A stretch of DNA of 64,000 bases from Sinorhizobium americanum (GTDB taxonomy: Bacteria > Pseudomonadota > Alphaproteobacteria > Rhizobiales > Rhizobiaceae), in the NCBI RefSeq assembly GCF_001651855.1, contig NZ_LNQC01000053.1:247026-311025 (forward strand), given 5' to 3'. The position numbers were made by a program, and so were the translations under genes. Shown piece by piece: positions 14,258 to 24,051 of the stretch (position 1 is its first letter; each line of letters starts with the position of its first letter). The notes beneath the pieces were generated by a model, which ran no database searches, had not been told where the DNA came from, and worked only from the letters and a program-made list of their open reading frames with translations.

Positions 14258-16810
14258 TCAGGCGGCCTTCTTTCGCCCGGCCTTAGCCTCCTTGAGCGGA
14301 ACGGCGGCCGCACGAAAATCCGCCCACGGGTCGGCGTGCAGTGACGCCAGCCGCGTCGGCGTGTTCGCCACCGTGAAATAGGCCGGCCCGATCCCGGGGG
14401 CCAATTCATCCCAGGACAGAGGCATCGATACGGCGGCGCCCGGCCGTGCTCGCGTCGAATAGGGTGCAACCGCAGTCGCGCCGCGCTGGTTTCTCAAATA
14501 ATCGACCAGGATCTTGCCGCGGCGCTTGGATTTGCTGATCGTCGAAACGAAGCGATCAGGACTGTCGGAGGCCATCGCGTCGGCAATCGACTTGGTGAAG
14601 GCTTTGACCGCCGGCCATTCCGCCTTCGGCTTCAACGGCGCCACCACGTGAAGCCCCTTGCCGCCGGAAGTCTTGACGAAGGGAACAAGGCCGGCCGCCT
14701 TCAGGCGCTCTGCCGTCTCGAGCGCGGCTTCGATCACCGTTTCGAACGGCACGTCCTCGCCAGGGTCGAGGTCCATGATGATCGTGTCCGGTCCTTCCCA
14801 ATCGGCGACCGTCGAGCCCCAAGGATGGATTTCGAGAACCGCGGACTGGACGAGCCCCATCAGGCCGTCGAGGTCTCTGATACTCAACAGCTGTTCGTCG
14901 GGGGGCTCCTTCGGATCATTGATGAGCACGATGTTGGGGTTCAGGCCCTTCCAGGCATGCTTCTGGAAGAACTTCTCCCCGGTGATCCCGTTGGGGCATC
15001 TGACCAAAGCGAGCGGGCGACCGACGATGTGTGGCCCGACGAAGCGCCAGACATCGGCATAGTAATCGGCGAGCCCCTCTTTGGTCACGCCCTCGTCCGG
15101 CCAGTAGAGCCGGTCGGGATGGGTGAGCTTCACGGTCCGACGCGGAGCTTTCGGCGCTGCGGCCGCAGACTTGGGCGCTTCGCGCACGATGTCGCGGGCC
15201 GGCTTATCGTCCCGCACCCCCCTGAACGAGGCGTGGCGGAGAAGGCCGTCGGCGGTCCAGGCCCTGAACTCAACCTCGGCCACCAGCTCCGGCCTCACAT
15301 ATCGCACCTGGCGCGCATCCTCCGCCGCAAGCCGCGTTGCGAACGGACTTTCGGGTATCCGCAAGCGGTCAAGCCTCTTGAAGAGCCCCTCCGCAACGGC
15401 CGCGGTGAACCCCGTTCCGACGCGGCCCACATGATGGAGCTTGCCGCCCTCGTAGACGCCGAGCACGAGCGAGCCGATCGCCTTGCGCGAGGTCGTCGAC
15501 GGCACGTAGCCGGCAACGACGAACTCCTGACGCGCCGAGCATTTGGATTTCAACCAGCTCTTGTTCCGTCCGGCACGATAGGGCGCATCGCGCAGCTTCG
15601 AGACGATGCCTTCGAGGCTCAGCCTGCAGGCATGACGCAGCACTAGACTGCCTTCCTCTTCGAAATGGCTGCTGATGCGGATGACGCCTTCGTCTTCGCT
15701 TATCAACTGGCCGAGTAGCTCCTTGCGTTCGATCAGCGGCAGAGCGCGCAGGTCATAGCCGTCGAGGTAGAGAAGGTCGAACGCATAGAAGCGGAAGCGA
15801 TCGCTGCGACCCTCGCTCAAGTCGGCCTGCAACCCGGAAAAGTCGGAGGCCCCGGATCCCGTTTCGACAACGACCTCGCCATCGATCACAGCTGTTCCGA
15901 CCGGTAGCGCCTGCACCGCCGACACCAGCGCCTTGCCGAACCTTTTCGTCCAGTCCAGCCCGCCGCGGGTGAGAAGCTTGGTGCGCCCGGCTTCGATCCG
16001 CGCCTGCAACCGGTAGCCGTCGAATTTGATTTCGTGGAGCCAGCGTTCGCCGGCGGGCGCGGAAGCGACGAGCGTCGCCAATGAAGGCTCGACAAAGTCC
16101 GGCAAGGGGGCCGGCTTGGCGCCCTTGATCTTCGCGGGATCGGGGACATTCGAAGGAGCCTCGGGCTCCTGCCCCCGCGGAGCGGCGGCCTTCCTGCCGC
16201 GAGCCCGCTTGCGTATCCGGCCGGTCTTCGACGACCAGCCCGGCTCTTCGCCGGCAACATCCTTGATCTCGCGGCCGGTCAGAACCGACTCCGGCCGCTC
16301 CTCGAGAATATCGGGGTCTTGCTCCGATCGCGCCGCCTCGTCGTCACCTTTGATCAGCAGCCAGTTTTCCCGTTTTTCGCGCGGCTTGCCGGCCATTCGA
16401 ACCAGATGCCAGCGGCCGCCGAGCTTTTCGCCGCTGAGCTCGAACTCGAGATGGCCTTTCGCGTAGCCCCGCCGGGCATCGCCGATCGGCGCCCACGTGC
16501 CGCGATCCCACAGAATGACCGTCCCGCCGCCATACTCGCCTTTCGGGATTGTCCCTTCGAACTCTCCGTATTCGAGAGGGTGGTCCTCGACGTGAACGGC
16601 AAGGCGCTTCTCGCCGGGAACGAGGCTCGGACCCTTGGTGACGGCCCAGCTCTTCAACACCCCGTCCATCTCCAGGCGAAAGTCGTAATGCAGCCGCGTG
16701 GCGTCGTGCTTCTGGACAACGAAACTGTTGCTGGATCGGCGGGCTTTGCCGCCCTTCGGTTCGGGTGTGGAGGCGAAGTCGCGCTTTTCCCGATAGGTTT
16801 CGAGGCCCAT
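14258..16810 (-). CDS. ligD: Multifunctional ATP-dependent DNA ligase LigD
   Basis: 850 residues with three modules in the order usual for proteobacteria. A 3'-phosphoesterase domain spans about 25-190 (HDATRLHYDFRLE, AVHVEDHPLEYGEFEGTIPKG split across 72-91). The ATP-dependent ligase spans about 235-530, with the adenylated Lys262 in EIKFDGYRL. The primase/polymerase domain spans about 555-845 (THPDRLYWPDEGVTKEGL; catalytic Asp pair in IIMDLDPGE). It seals double-strand breaks with Ku. It starts 3 bp after the ku2 stop, so the two are one operon from the EcfG promoter upstream of ku2. Confidence 0.96.
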   Translation of the reverse strand: MGLETYREKRDFASTPEPKGGKARRSSNSFVVQKHDATRLHYDFRLEMDGVLKSWAVTKGPSLVPGEKRLAVHVEDHPLEYGEFEGTIPKGEYGGGTVILWDRGTWAPIGDARRGYAKGHLEFELSGEKLGGRWHLVRMAGKPREKRENWLLIKGDDEAARSEQDPDILEERPESVLTGREIKDVAGEEPGWSSKTGRIRKRARGRKAAAPRGQEPEAPSNVPDPAKIKGAKPAPLPDFVEPSLATLVASAPAGERWLHEIKFDGYRLQARIEAGRTKLLTRGGLDWTKRFGKALVSAVQALPVGTAVIDGEVVVETGSGASDFSGLQADLSEGRSDRFRFYAFDLLYLDGYDLRALPLIERKELLGQLISEDEGVIRISSHFEEEGSLVLRHACRLSLEGIVSKLRDAPYRAGRNKSWLKSKCSARQEFVVAGYVPSTTSRKAIGSLVLGVYEGGKLHHVGRVGTGFTAAVAEGLFKRLDRLRIPESPFATRLAAEDARQVRYVRPELVAEVEFRAWTADGLLRHASFRGVRDDKPARDIVREAPKSAAAAPKAPRRTVKLTHPDRLYWPDEGVTKEGLADYYADVWRFVGPHIVGRPLALVRCPNGITGEKFFQKHAWKGLNPNIVLINDPKEPPDEQLLSIRDLDGLMGLVQSAVLEIHPWGSTVADWEGPDTIIMDLDPGEDVPFETVIEAALETAERLKAAGLVPFVKTSGGKGLHVVAPLKPKAEWPAVKAFTKSIADAMASDSPDRFVSTISKSKRRGKILVDYLRNQRGATAVAPYSTRARPGAAVSMPLSWDELAPGIGPAYFTVANTPTRLASLHADPWADFRAAAVPLKEAKAGRKKAA

Positions 16811-16813
16811 GGC

Positions 16814-17680
16814 TCAGCCCGCCTTGCGACGCGGCGAAGCTTCCTTCGTCTTCGCGCCAGGGGTCGCCTTCTTTTTGGTGTGGGTGGTCGCCTTTGCCTT
16901 CTTGACCGGAACGCCGGCGCTCTGCCGCAATGCCTCCATCAGGTCGACGACCTTTTCGAGCTTCGGCTCCTTGCGCGGCTCGATCTTCTTGCCCTCAAGT
17001 TTCGCCTTGACCAGCTCGGCGAGCGCCGCCTCGTAGCGGTCGTCAAATTTTGCGGGGTCGAACTTTCCGCGCTTGGTCTTGATGATGTGCTCGGCGAGTT
17101 CCAGCATCTCGCCCTCGATCTTCAGATCCGGCACGTCATCGAACGCTTCTTCGGCGGAGCGGACCTCGTAGTCGAAATTCAAGGTCGTTGCGATCAGTCC
17201 GTCCTCATAGGCGCGGATCAGAAGCGTGCGCACCCGCCGGAACAGCACTGCCCGAGCAATGGCCGCTACGTTCTTCTTGCGCATGCCCTCGCGGATCAGA
17301 GCGAACGCGTCTTCGGCATGGCTCTTCGTCGGAGCAAGGTAATAGGGCTTATCGAAATAGACGTTGTCGATATCGCCGCAGGCGATGAAGGCCGAGATCG
17401 ACAGGGTCTTGTCGCTCTCCGGAACGGCCGCCGCGATCTCCTCGGGCTCCAGCACGACGTAGTCGCCGGATCCGACTTCATAGCCCTTGACCTGATCGTC
17501 CTTTTCGACCGGCTTTCCGGTCTCGCTGTCGACGAATTGCCGGTGAACGCGATGCCCGGTGGCACGGTTGATGGTGTGAAAGGCAATTCGTTCCGAGGTC
17601 GATGCGGCTGTGTAGAGCGCGACCGGGCAGCTGACCTCGGCGACCTTCAGATAGCCCTTCCAATTTGCTCTCGGCGCCAC
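16814..17680 (-). CDS. ku: Ku protein, non-homologous end joining (second copy)
   Basis: 288 residues. It begins [22 protein letters not shown] after a GTG start and contains [18 protein letters not shown] and [21 protein letters not shown]. The C-terminal 40 residues are strongly Lys-rich, probably a DNA-binding tail. The frame stays open for 161 codons upstream, but no ATG there fits the family, whereas GTG at 17680 is preceded by GGGAGG. First gene of the ku-ligD-KTSC operon. It differs clearly from ku1 in sequence, so the two are not a recent duplication and could form homo- or heterodimers. Confidence 0.93.
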   Translation of the reverse strand: MAPRANWKGYLKVAEVSCPVALYTAASTSERIAFHTINRATGHRVHRQFVDSETGKPVEKDDQVKGYEVGSGDYVVLEPEEIAAAVPESDKTLSISAFIACGDIDNVYFDKPYYLAPTKSHAEDAFALIREGMRKKNVAAIARAVLFRRVRTLLIRAYEDGLIATTLNFDYEVRSAEEAFDDVPDLKIEGEMLELAEHIIKTKRGKFDPAKFDDRYEAALAELVKAKLEGKKIEPRKEPKLEKVVDLMEALRQSAGVPVKKAKATTHTKKKATPGAKTKEASPRRKAG

Positions 17681-17744
17681 GATGCGGCCTCCCTTTGGGA
17701 ACGGAGCACTGGGATGGTTTCGCGCAACGTGCTCGACGATCGGG

Positions 17745-17770
17745 AACGTGGAGGCGTGGCGGTTTGTTCC
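17745..17770 (-). promoter_or_regulatory. EcfG-type promoter of the ku2-ligD operon
   Basis: On the minus strand: GGAAC, 17 bases, CGTT, an exact consensus match 65 bp upstream of the GTG start of ku2. Confidence 0.75.
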
Positions 17771-17884
17771 CCTCGCAAGCGGGGCGCATCGGTCCGTGAA
17801 TCCCTCGCTGGCGGCGGAAAATTGCAATGACAGCACCGTCCGTTGTAAAACTATCGCTCCGCTCGATTTTGGAGGACACGCAGC

Positions 17885-18277
17885 ATGGACCGGTTCATGG
17901 GCGGTTGCCTCTGCGGCAACGTTCGACTTGTGGCGTCGGGTCGGCCATACCGGGTCGGCCTTTGTCACTGTCTCGACTGCCGCAAGCATCACGGGGCGCT
18001 TTTTCACGGTTCCGCGATATTCCCCGAAAGCGCCGTGACGGTCGATGGCGAAACGCGCGACTATGCCGGGCGGTTTTTCTGCCCCCGCTGCGGCTCGTCC
18101 CTTTTCGGCCGCAGCGCGGACGAAATCGAAGTGAACCTGGGATCCCTGGACGCCCCCGACCAACTGATGCCGACCTATGAAAGCTGGATCGTTCGCCGTG
18201 AGGCCTGGCTGCCGCCGTTTCCGCTCACGAGACGATACGAGCGCGATCGAGAGGGCTCGGGTCGGTTCGAGGAGTAG
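17885..18277 (+). CDS. GFA family zinc protein (CENP-V/GFA domain)
   Basis: 130 residues. The cysteine pattern [19 protein letters not shown] and CPRCGSSLF is that of the glutathione-dependent formaldehyde-activating (GFA/Mss4-like) fold, which binds zinc. Most members have no proven activity, and true GFA activity cannot be inferred. The ATG at 17885 follows GGAGGACACGCAGC. It is transcribed divergently from ku2, with about 200 bp between them, and converges with the CadC-like gene. Confidence 0.9.
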   Translation: MDRFMGGCLCGNVRLVASGRPYRVGLCHCLDCRKHHGALFHGSAIFPESAVTVDGETRDYAGRFFCPRCGSSLFGRSADEIEVNLGSLDAPDQLMPTYESWIVRREAWLPPFPLTRRYERDREGSGRFEE

Positions 18278-18301
18278 GTCGAGCGAACCGCGCGAAGCGC
18301 G

Positions 18302-19810
18302 TCACTCCGGAAGCCCGGCCTTGCGGAAACCGTCGACGAAATGCTCGAGCGTCGCGTCGTCGCGGAACGGCTCGGTCGTGGCCCATTGGCGGATCGTGAA
18401 ATGCGGGTTGCCGACGAGGAAAAGCTCGACCTCGGCGCGCGCCTCATCGAGCCGGCCGAGTTGGGCAAGGCTTGCCGCCAGAAAGCGGCGCGAGCCCGTG
18501 CGATAGGTCTCGTCCCTGCTGAGTGTCACGACAGCCGCTTCGTATTCGCCGCCCGCATATTGCGCCTGGCCGAGCGTCAGATAGTACCAGCTTGCCGGAA
18601 ACGGGTTCAGCCGGAACGCCTTCCTGATGTGCTCAAGTCCCTCCTCGATCCGGCCGGCCAGGACCGCAATGTCGGATAAGGTCGCCCAGGTATCGGCCTC
18701 GTTCGGGTCGAGTTCGATCGCCCTGGCGAATTCCGCATCCGCCTCGGCGAAGCTGCGTTCATAGGCAAGCAGGTTGGCCAGCACCCAGCGGCAGCCGGCA
18801 TCGTTGGGATCGATCGCTACTGCCTTGCGCGCCAGTTCCAAGGAAACGCCACGGTTGGGTTCCATCGGTTCGCCCCAATGCACCCACCCCATCCAATGAT
18901 TCATGGCAAGCCAGCGATAGGCCTCGGCATATTGCGAATCGAGCGAAACCGCGCGCGTGAGCATCAGATGCGCCTCCCGCGCCGTCTGCGGCGAATCGTC
19001 GATCAGCCTGCGCGCCCGCACGCAGAGATCGTAAGCCTCGAGATTTTTCGGATGATTGCGCGGCGGCGGCGGGCGCAGCCGGCCGAGCAGAGCCTCGACG
19101 ATCTTGCCGGTGACCTCGTCCTGAACGGCAAAGATATCTTCCAGGCTGCGATCGAAGCGTTCCGCCCATAGATGAGCGCCGCTCAGCGCGTCGACGAGCT
19201 GGGCATTGATGCGCACGCGCCCCGCGGCGCGTCGTGCGCTACCCTCGAGCAGGTAGCGCACGCCGAGATCCTCAGCGATCTCGCGCACGTCCGCCGCCTG
19301 TTCTTTGTAGGCAAAGACCGAGTTGCGGGCGATGACGAACAGGCCGGAGATCCTGGACAAGTCGGTGATCAGGTCTTCGGTCAGCCCATCCGCGAAAGCC
19401 TCCTGCTCGGGATCACTGCTGAAACTGATGAAGGGCAGCACGGCGATCGATGGCTCGTCGGGCAGCGGCAAAGGCGCTCGCTTCGCGCCACCGAGTTGCT
19501 CGGTCGCCCCGACAAAGCGGTAGCCGACGCGCGGGACCGTAGAGATCCATTCTCCGCCGTCGGCGGACGGACCAAGCAGCTTCCGAAGCTGCGCAATCTG
19601 GACGGTGAGGTTGCCTTCCTCGACGGCCGTGCCGGGCCAGGCCGCGTCCATCAACTCGGCCTTGCTGAGGATTTCGCCAGGCCGTCCGACGAGTGCCGCA
19701 AGCAGCTTCAGCCCGCGGTAGCCGACCGCAACGGGGGCATCGTTCCGAAGCAGCGTTCCCGCAGCCGGATCAATCACGAACGGACCAAAAGCAATGCGCG
19801 ATCCCTGCAT
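18302..19810 (-). CDS. CadC-like winged-helix regulator with TPR domain
   Basis: 502 residues. Residues 1-100 are an OmpR/PhoB-type winged helix (FVIDPAAGTLL, LAALVGRPGEILSKAEL, ISTVPRVGYRFVG). Residues 115-250 contain the TolB-like segment often seen in such proteins and in class III cyclase homologues (SIAVLPFISFSSDPEQEAFADGL split at 124-146, GVRYLLEGSARR). Residues about 260-500 form TPR-like repeats. No transmembrane segment is evident, so it is probably cytosolic. Its target is unknown; it is divergent from the MFS gene, about 135 bp away, which is the obvious candidate. Confidence 0.85.
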   Translation of the reverse strand: MQGSRIAFGPFVIDPAAGTLLRNDAPVAVGYRGLKLLAALVGRPGEILSKAELMDAAWPGTAVEEGNLTVQIAQLRKLLGPSADGGEWISTVPRVGYRFVGATEQLGGAKRAPLPLPDEPSIAVLPFISFSSDPEQEAFADGLTEDLITDLSRISGLFVIARNSVFAYKEQAADVREIAEDLGVRYLLEGSARRAAGRVRINAQLVDALSGAHLWAERFDRSLEDIFAVQDEVTGKIVEALLGRLRPPPPRNHPKNLEAYDLCVRARRLIDDSPQTAREAHLMLTRAVSLDSQYAEAYRWLAMNHWMGWVHWGEPMEPNRGVSLELARKAVAIDPNDAGCRWVLANLLAYERSFAEADAEFARAIELDPNEADTWATLSDIAVLAGRIEEGLEHIRKAFRLNPFPASWYYLTLGQAQYAGGEYEAAVVTLSRDETYRTGSRRFLAASLAQLGRLDEARAEVELFLVGNPHFTIRQWATTEPFRDDATLEHFVDGFRKAGLPE

Positions 19811-19947
19811 AGGGCAAGTCTATAGTTCGTTTGGAAAATTTTGAGAACTTTTTGGGAGCGCTTAATTACGCCGCTGTTCGTCTCCCGCAGAATTCATCCT
19901 CTTTCAGGTCGAGGGTCCCCGACCCTCAAACCATGAGGAGGTTTGGC

Positions 19948-21390
19948 ATGAACGAGACTCCCACCCTTGCTTCGGCCCCGCTGCATCGACATTACAGCCT
20001 CGTGACCCTGCGGAGCATCATGGCGACCTGGCGCGAGCGGATACGCTTTCGCCGGGAACTCGAACAGAAGTTGAAGGACGATCCGCATTTGATCGCCGAC
20101 ATCGGCCTGACCAAACGGCAGTTTGAGGCAGAGATCGCCAAGCCCTTCTGGCAAGGGCCGATGCCGCCCCTAAAGGCGGGTGCTGCAATGACACCGGATC
20201 GCCAGTTTCCGCCTGCCGCAGTGGTTTGCCGGCACTTGGAAAGCACGTCGAGCGAGGATCGGATTCCTTTGGCCGCGATGGCGGGCATCATCGCCACCGT
20301 CTCGGTGTTTGCCGTGGCACAGGGGCTGACCTATCCGCTGCTCAGCTTCATCCTCGAGCGGCAGGGGACGACGCCGGACCTGATCGGCTTGTCGGCGGCG
20401 ATGACGCCGCTGGGTTTCATTGTATCCGCACCCCTCGTTCCGGCGCTGGCGCGGCGCGTGGGCGGGGCGCGGCTTGCGATCCTGTGTTCGCTGCTGGCGG
20501 CGCTCACGCTGGCCGCGATCGCCTGGATGCAGGGCGTTTGGGCCTGGATGCCGCTGCGCTTCCTGCTCGGCTTCTTCGCCAATCCGCTCTACGTCATCAG
20601 CGAAACCTGGCTGATGTCGATCACGCCTGCGCCACGCCGGGGCCGCATCCTGGGCCTCTATTCATCGATCGTTTCAGGGGGCTTCGCCATCGGCCCGCTG
20701 TCGCTCGGTCTCACCGGCACCGAGGGTTGGCCGCCCTTCCTGATCGGCATCTCGGCCTTCTTGCTCTGTGGCCTGATCGTGCTTGCGGTCGTGCCGCGCC
20801 TCCCGACGATGCCGCAGGAAGGAGAGGCAATATCGGTCGGCGGCTTCTTCGCTCGGGCGCCGCTCCTGTTGTTCGCGGTCTTCACTGCCGCCGCCTTCGA
20901 GCAGACCCTGCTCTCTTTGTTGGCGGTCTATGGCGCCGCACTCGGTAGCGCCGAGGCTCGTATCGCTTCGCTCATCGCCTGTTTCATCGCTGGCAATGCC
21001 GTTCTACAGATTTTGCTTGGGGGCATGGCCGAACAGCTCGGCTCGACGCGGACCCTGTTGTTCTGTGCCCTGGCATCGCTCGCCGGCTGCCTGCTGCTGC
21101 CGTCGATCTTCGACTCATGGCTCGTCTGGCCGCTCGTTTTCGTCTGGGGCGGAGTCTCCTTCGGGATTTATACCGTATCGCTCATCCGGCTCGGCGAGCG
21201 GTTCACCGGTCAGGCGCTGGTCGCCGGTAACGCGGCCTTCGCCGTCGTATGGGGTATCGGAGGCATCGTCGGCTCGCCCGCGACGGGATTGGCGATGCAG
21301 ATGATCGGCCATCAGGGGCTGCCATCATCCCTCGGCTTCCTGTGCTGTGTCCTCGCGGTGTGTCTGATGGCGGAGAGACGGCGGCCCTGA
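19948..21390 (+). CDS. MFS transporter with N-terminal DUF1127 domain
   Basis: 480 residues. Residues 1-70 match a complete DUF1127 small protein, with DIGLTKRQFEAEIAKPFW as its signature. Residues 95-475 form a 12-helix major facilitator of the YcaD/sugar-efflux type (FILERQGTTPDLIGLSAAM, MSITPAPRRGRILGLYSSI). The reading frame runs through without a stop. ATG at 19948 has GAGGAGG seven bases upstream. An internal ATG at 20188 could begin an MFS-only product, but its ribosome site is weak. The substrate cannot be told from sequence. It is followed by a 13-bp hairpin that also serves the convergent ggt gene. Confidence 0.87.
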   Translation: MNETPTLASAPLHRHYSLVTLRSIMATWRERIRFRRELEQKLKDDPHLIADIGLTKRQFEAEIAKPFWQGPMPPLKAGAAMTPDRQFPPAAVVCRHLESTSSEDRIPLAAMAGIIATVSVFAVAQGLTYPLLSFILERQGTTPDLIGLSAAMTPLGFIVSAPLVPALARRVGGARLAILCSLLAALTLAAIAWMQGVWAWMPLRFLLGFFANPLYVISETWLMSITPAPRRGRILGLYSSIVSGGFAIGPLSLGLTGTEGWPPFLIGISAFLLCGLIVLAVVPRLPTMPQEGEAISVGGFFARAPLLLFAVFTAAAFEQTLLSLLAVYGAALGSAEARIASLIACFIAGNAVLQILLGGMAEQLGSTRTLLFCALASLAGCLLLPSIFDSWLVWPLVFVWGGVSFGIYTVSLIRLGERFTGQALVAGNAAFAVVWGIGGIVGSPATGLAMQMIGHQGLPSSLGFLCCVLAVCLMAERRRP

Positions 21391-21433
21391 TCGAGGCACC
21401 TGGCAACATCACCGCCGAGCATATCTAGGGTGA

Positions 21434-21470
21434 GGCAGCGCCCCTCGGAGGAGGGAGGAGGGGCGCTGCC
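21434..21470. terminator. Bidirectional terminator between MFS and ggt genes
   Basis: GGCAGCGCCCCTC and GAGGGGCGCTGCC form a perfect 13-bp stem with an 11-base loop, placed between two converging genes. Confidence 0.65.
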
Positions 21471-21526
21471 GACAAGGTCGACTCGGGAGTAGTGGGAGGG
21501 GAAGAGCCGACCCCCATTGCGTCAAG

Positions 21527-21546
21527 CGTCGCTTGGTAAAGCGACG
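21527..21546. terminator. Second hairpin in the MFS-ggt spacer
   Basis: CGTCGCTT, loop GGTA, AAGCGACG: a perfect 8-bp stem 67 bp beyond the end of ggt. It could terminate ggt transcription on the minus strand. Confidence 0.45.
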
Positions 21547-21612
21547 GGCTCTAACGTCTCGCGCCGCGCAAGGTTCCGAAGGTGAGCCGAAAGTTCTGGT
21601 TGCGAGCAGGGC

Positions 21613-23232
21613 TCAGTAGACCAGCGCGCAGCCGTCCTTGCGCGGATCCGAGCCGGCCTGCAGCACGCCGTTCACCGGGTCGATGAGGATCGCCTGGCCG
21701 CCGCCAAGTGGCATCTCGGCCATTTTGATATCATGGCCCAGGGCCGCGAGGCCTTTCAGCACATCCTCGCGGATGCCGCGTTCGGCCTCGAAGCGGCCCA
21801 TCTGGTGAAAGCCGCGGGCGCAGTCGATGGCCTCCTGCACATTCATGCCGAAGTCGATGATATTGGTGAGCACGTGGGTCTGGCCGACCGGTTGGAAGCC
21901 GCCGCCCATGACGCCGAAGCAGAGCCACGGTTTGCCGCCCTTCATGGCCATCGCCGGAATAATCGTGTGCAGCGGGCGTTTTTGCGGCGCCACGCAATTG
22001 GGGTGCGCCGGATCGACAAGAAAGCCCGTACCGCGGTTGTGCAGCAGCACGCCGGTCTTCGGGCTGGAAAGGCCGGTGCCATAGGGCCAGAACAGCGAGT
22101 TGATAAAGGAACAGGCATTGCCCTTTCCGTCGACCACGCTGATATAGACGGTATCCCGATAAGTCGTGGTGCCGAGCGGGCCTCGAGCCGGCATGGCTCT
22201 CTTCAGGTCGATGCGGCCGCGCAACTCGTCGGCGAAGTCGGCCGAAAGCAGCTTCTGCACGGGGACATCGGCGAAGGCCGGGTCGGCGACATACGTGTCG
22301 CGCACCTCAAAGGCCAGTCTTGTGACCTCGGCCTCGATATGGAAGCGCTCGACGCCGACCGGATCGTATTTGCCCAGGTCGATGCCGCTCAGGATGTTGA
22401 GCATCAGCAAAGTCGTGATGCCGACGCCGTTCGGCGGGATTTCCAGGATATCGATGCCGCGATAGCTGGTCGAAATAGGCTCGACCCAAAAAGCCTCCTG
22501 CGAGGCGAAATCCTCCAGCGAATGCGTACCTCCTAGGCTGCGGAGATAGGCCACCATGTCCTCGGCGACCCAGCCGGTATAGAAGCCGTCGCAGCCCTTG
22601 GCGGCGATCTCCCGGAGGACTTTCGCATGCTCTGGCTGGCGGAACACCTCACCGGCGGTGGGAGCGTGGCCACCCTTCAACCACATGCGCGCGCTATTGG
22701 CATCCGCCTTCAGCTTGCCTTCGTTGCGGGCCCAATCGGTGGCGACGCGCTCGGTCACCGCAAAGCCTTCCTCGGCATGGCGGATGGCAGGCTGCAGCAA
22801 CTCGCCGAGCGGCATGGAGCCGAAGCGCTGGTTCAGTTTGGCCCAGGAATCGATTGCGCCCGGGACGGTCACCGCATGCACCGACGTCAGGGCGATCTCC
22901 TTCACTCCCTGCCTCAAGAGCCGCTCGGCGGTGAGGCCCCTCGGCGCGCGCCCCGAGCCGTTCAGACCGTAGACCTTGCCGTTCGTCGTAGGGTCGGTGC
23001 CCGGCGGATTGGTAGACGCGGGAGCGAAGAGGACGAAATTGTCGCCGCCGATGCCGGTCGAGCCCGGCTCGACCACGCATTGGACGGCACAGGCGGCGAT
23101 CGCGGCATCGGCCGCGTTGCCGCCTCGGCGCAGGATCTCGATGGCGGCGAGCGTCGAAAGAGCATGCGACGTCGCCGCGGCACCATGCCTGCCCATGACG
23201 ACGGAACGGCCAGGAAATTGCAGGTCACGCAT
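21613..23232 (-). CDS. ggt: Gamma-glutamyltransferase family protein
   Basis: 539 residues, N-terminal-nucleophile hydrolase that cleaves or transfers gamma-glutamyl groups, or a related acylase. Large-subunit motifs include AATSHALSTLAAIEILRRGGNAADAA and VEPGSTGIGGDNF (each split across the N-terminal 65 residues). The autoprocessing region is TTTYRDTVYISVVDGKGNA, followed by SFINSLFWPYGTGL. There is no signal peptide, so it is probably cytosolic, unlike the periplasmic E. coli enzyme and more like the YwrD-type group. It is a single gene, separated from its neighbours by terminators. Substrate uncertain. Confidence 0.92.
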   Translation of the reverse strand: MRDLQFPGRSVVMGRHGAAATSHALSTLAAIEILRRGGNAADAAIAACAVQCVVEPGSTGIGGDNFVLFAPASTNPPGTDPTTNGKVYGLNGSGRAPRGLTAERLLRQGVKEIALTSVHAVTVPGAIDSWAKLNQRFGSMPLGELLQPAIRHAEEGFAVTERVATDWARNEGKLKADANSARMWLKGGHAPTAGEVFRQPEHAKVLREIAAKGCDGFYTGWVAEDMVAYLRSLGGTHSLEDFASQEAFWVEPISTSYRGIDILEIPPNGVGITTLLMLNILSGIDLGKYDPVGVERFHIEAEVTRLAFEVRDTYVADPAFADVPVQKLLSADFADELRGRIDLKRAMPARGPLGTTTYRDTVYISVVDGKGNACSFINSLFWPYGTGLSSPKTGVLLHNRGTGFLVDPAHPNCVAPQKRPLHTIIPAMAMKGGKPWLCFGVMGGGFQPVGQTHVLTNIIDFGMNVQEAIDCARGFHQMGRFEAERGIREDVLKGLAALGHDIKMAEMPLGGGQAILIDPVNGVLQAGSDPRKDGCALVY

Positions 23233-23362
23233 GGGAATGGAACTCCGGAAGGATCGAGAAAGCAGTCCGGAGCTTATGCCGGGGCCGTTTCGATGGAAAC
23301 AGGCGCGTCGCGAGCGGTCGAAATCACCGACGGCGGCGCGACGCTTCCCAAAAGAAGGTAGC

Positions 23363-23378
23363 CTTGAAGACCTTCAAG
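23363..23378 (-). terminator. Terminator of the ThuA-Gfo/Idh operon
   Basis: CTTGAAG and CTTCAAG flank two bases in a 16-bp palindrome. Read on the minus strand it is followed by CTTCTTTT, 15 bp after the thuA-like stop. Confidence 0.5.
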
Positions 23379-23392
23379 AGGGAAGACGCAGT

Positions 23393-24034
<642 letters not shown>

Positions 24035-24051
24035 GTCTCACTCCTCCTTGA

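Noticed and set aside
16814..18163. Extended Ku reading frame of 449 residues
   Set aside because: The first 161 codons match no Ku sequence and contain the promoter; the GTG at 17680 with GGGAGG upstream is the start.
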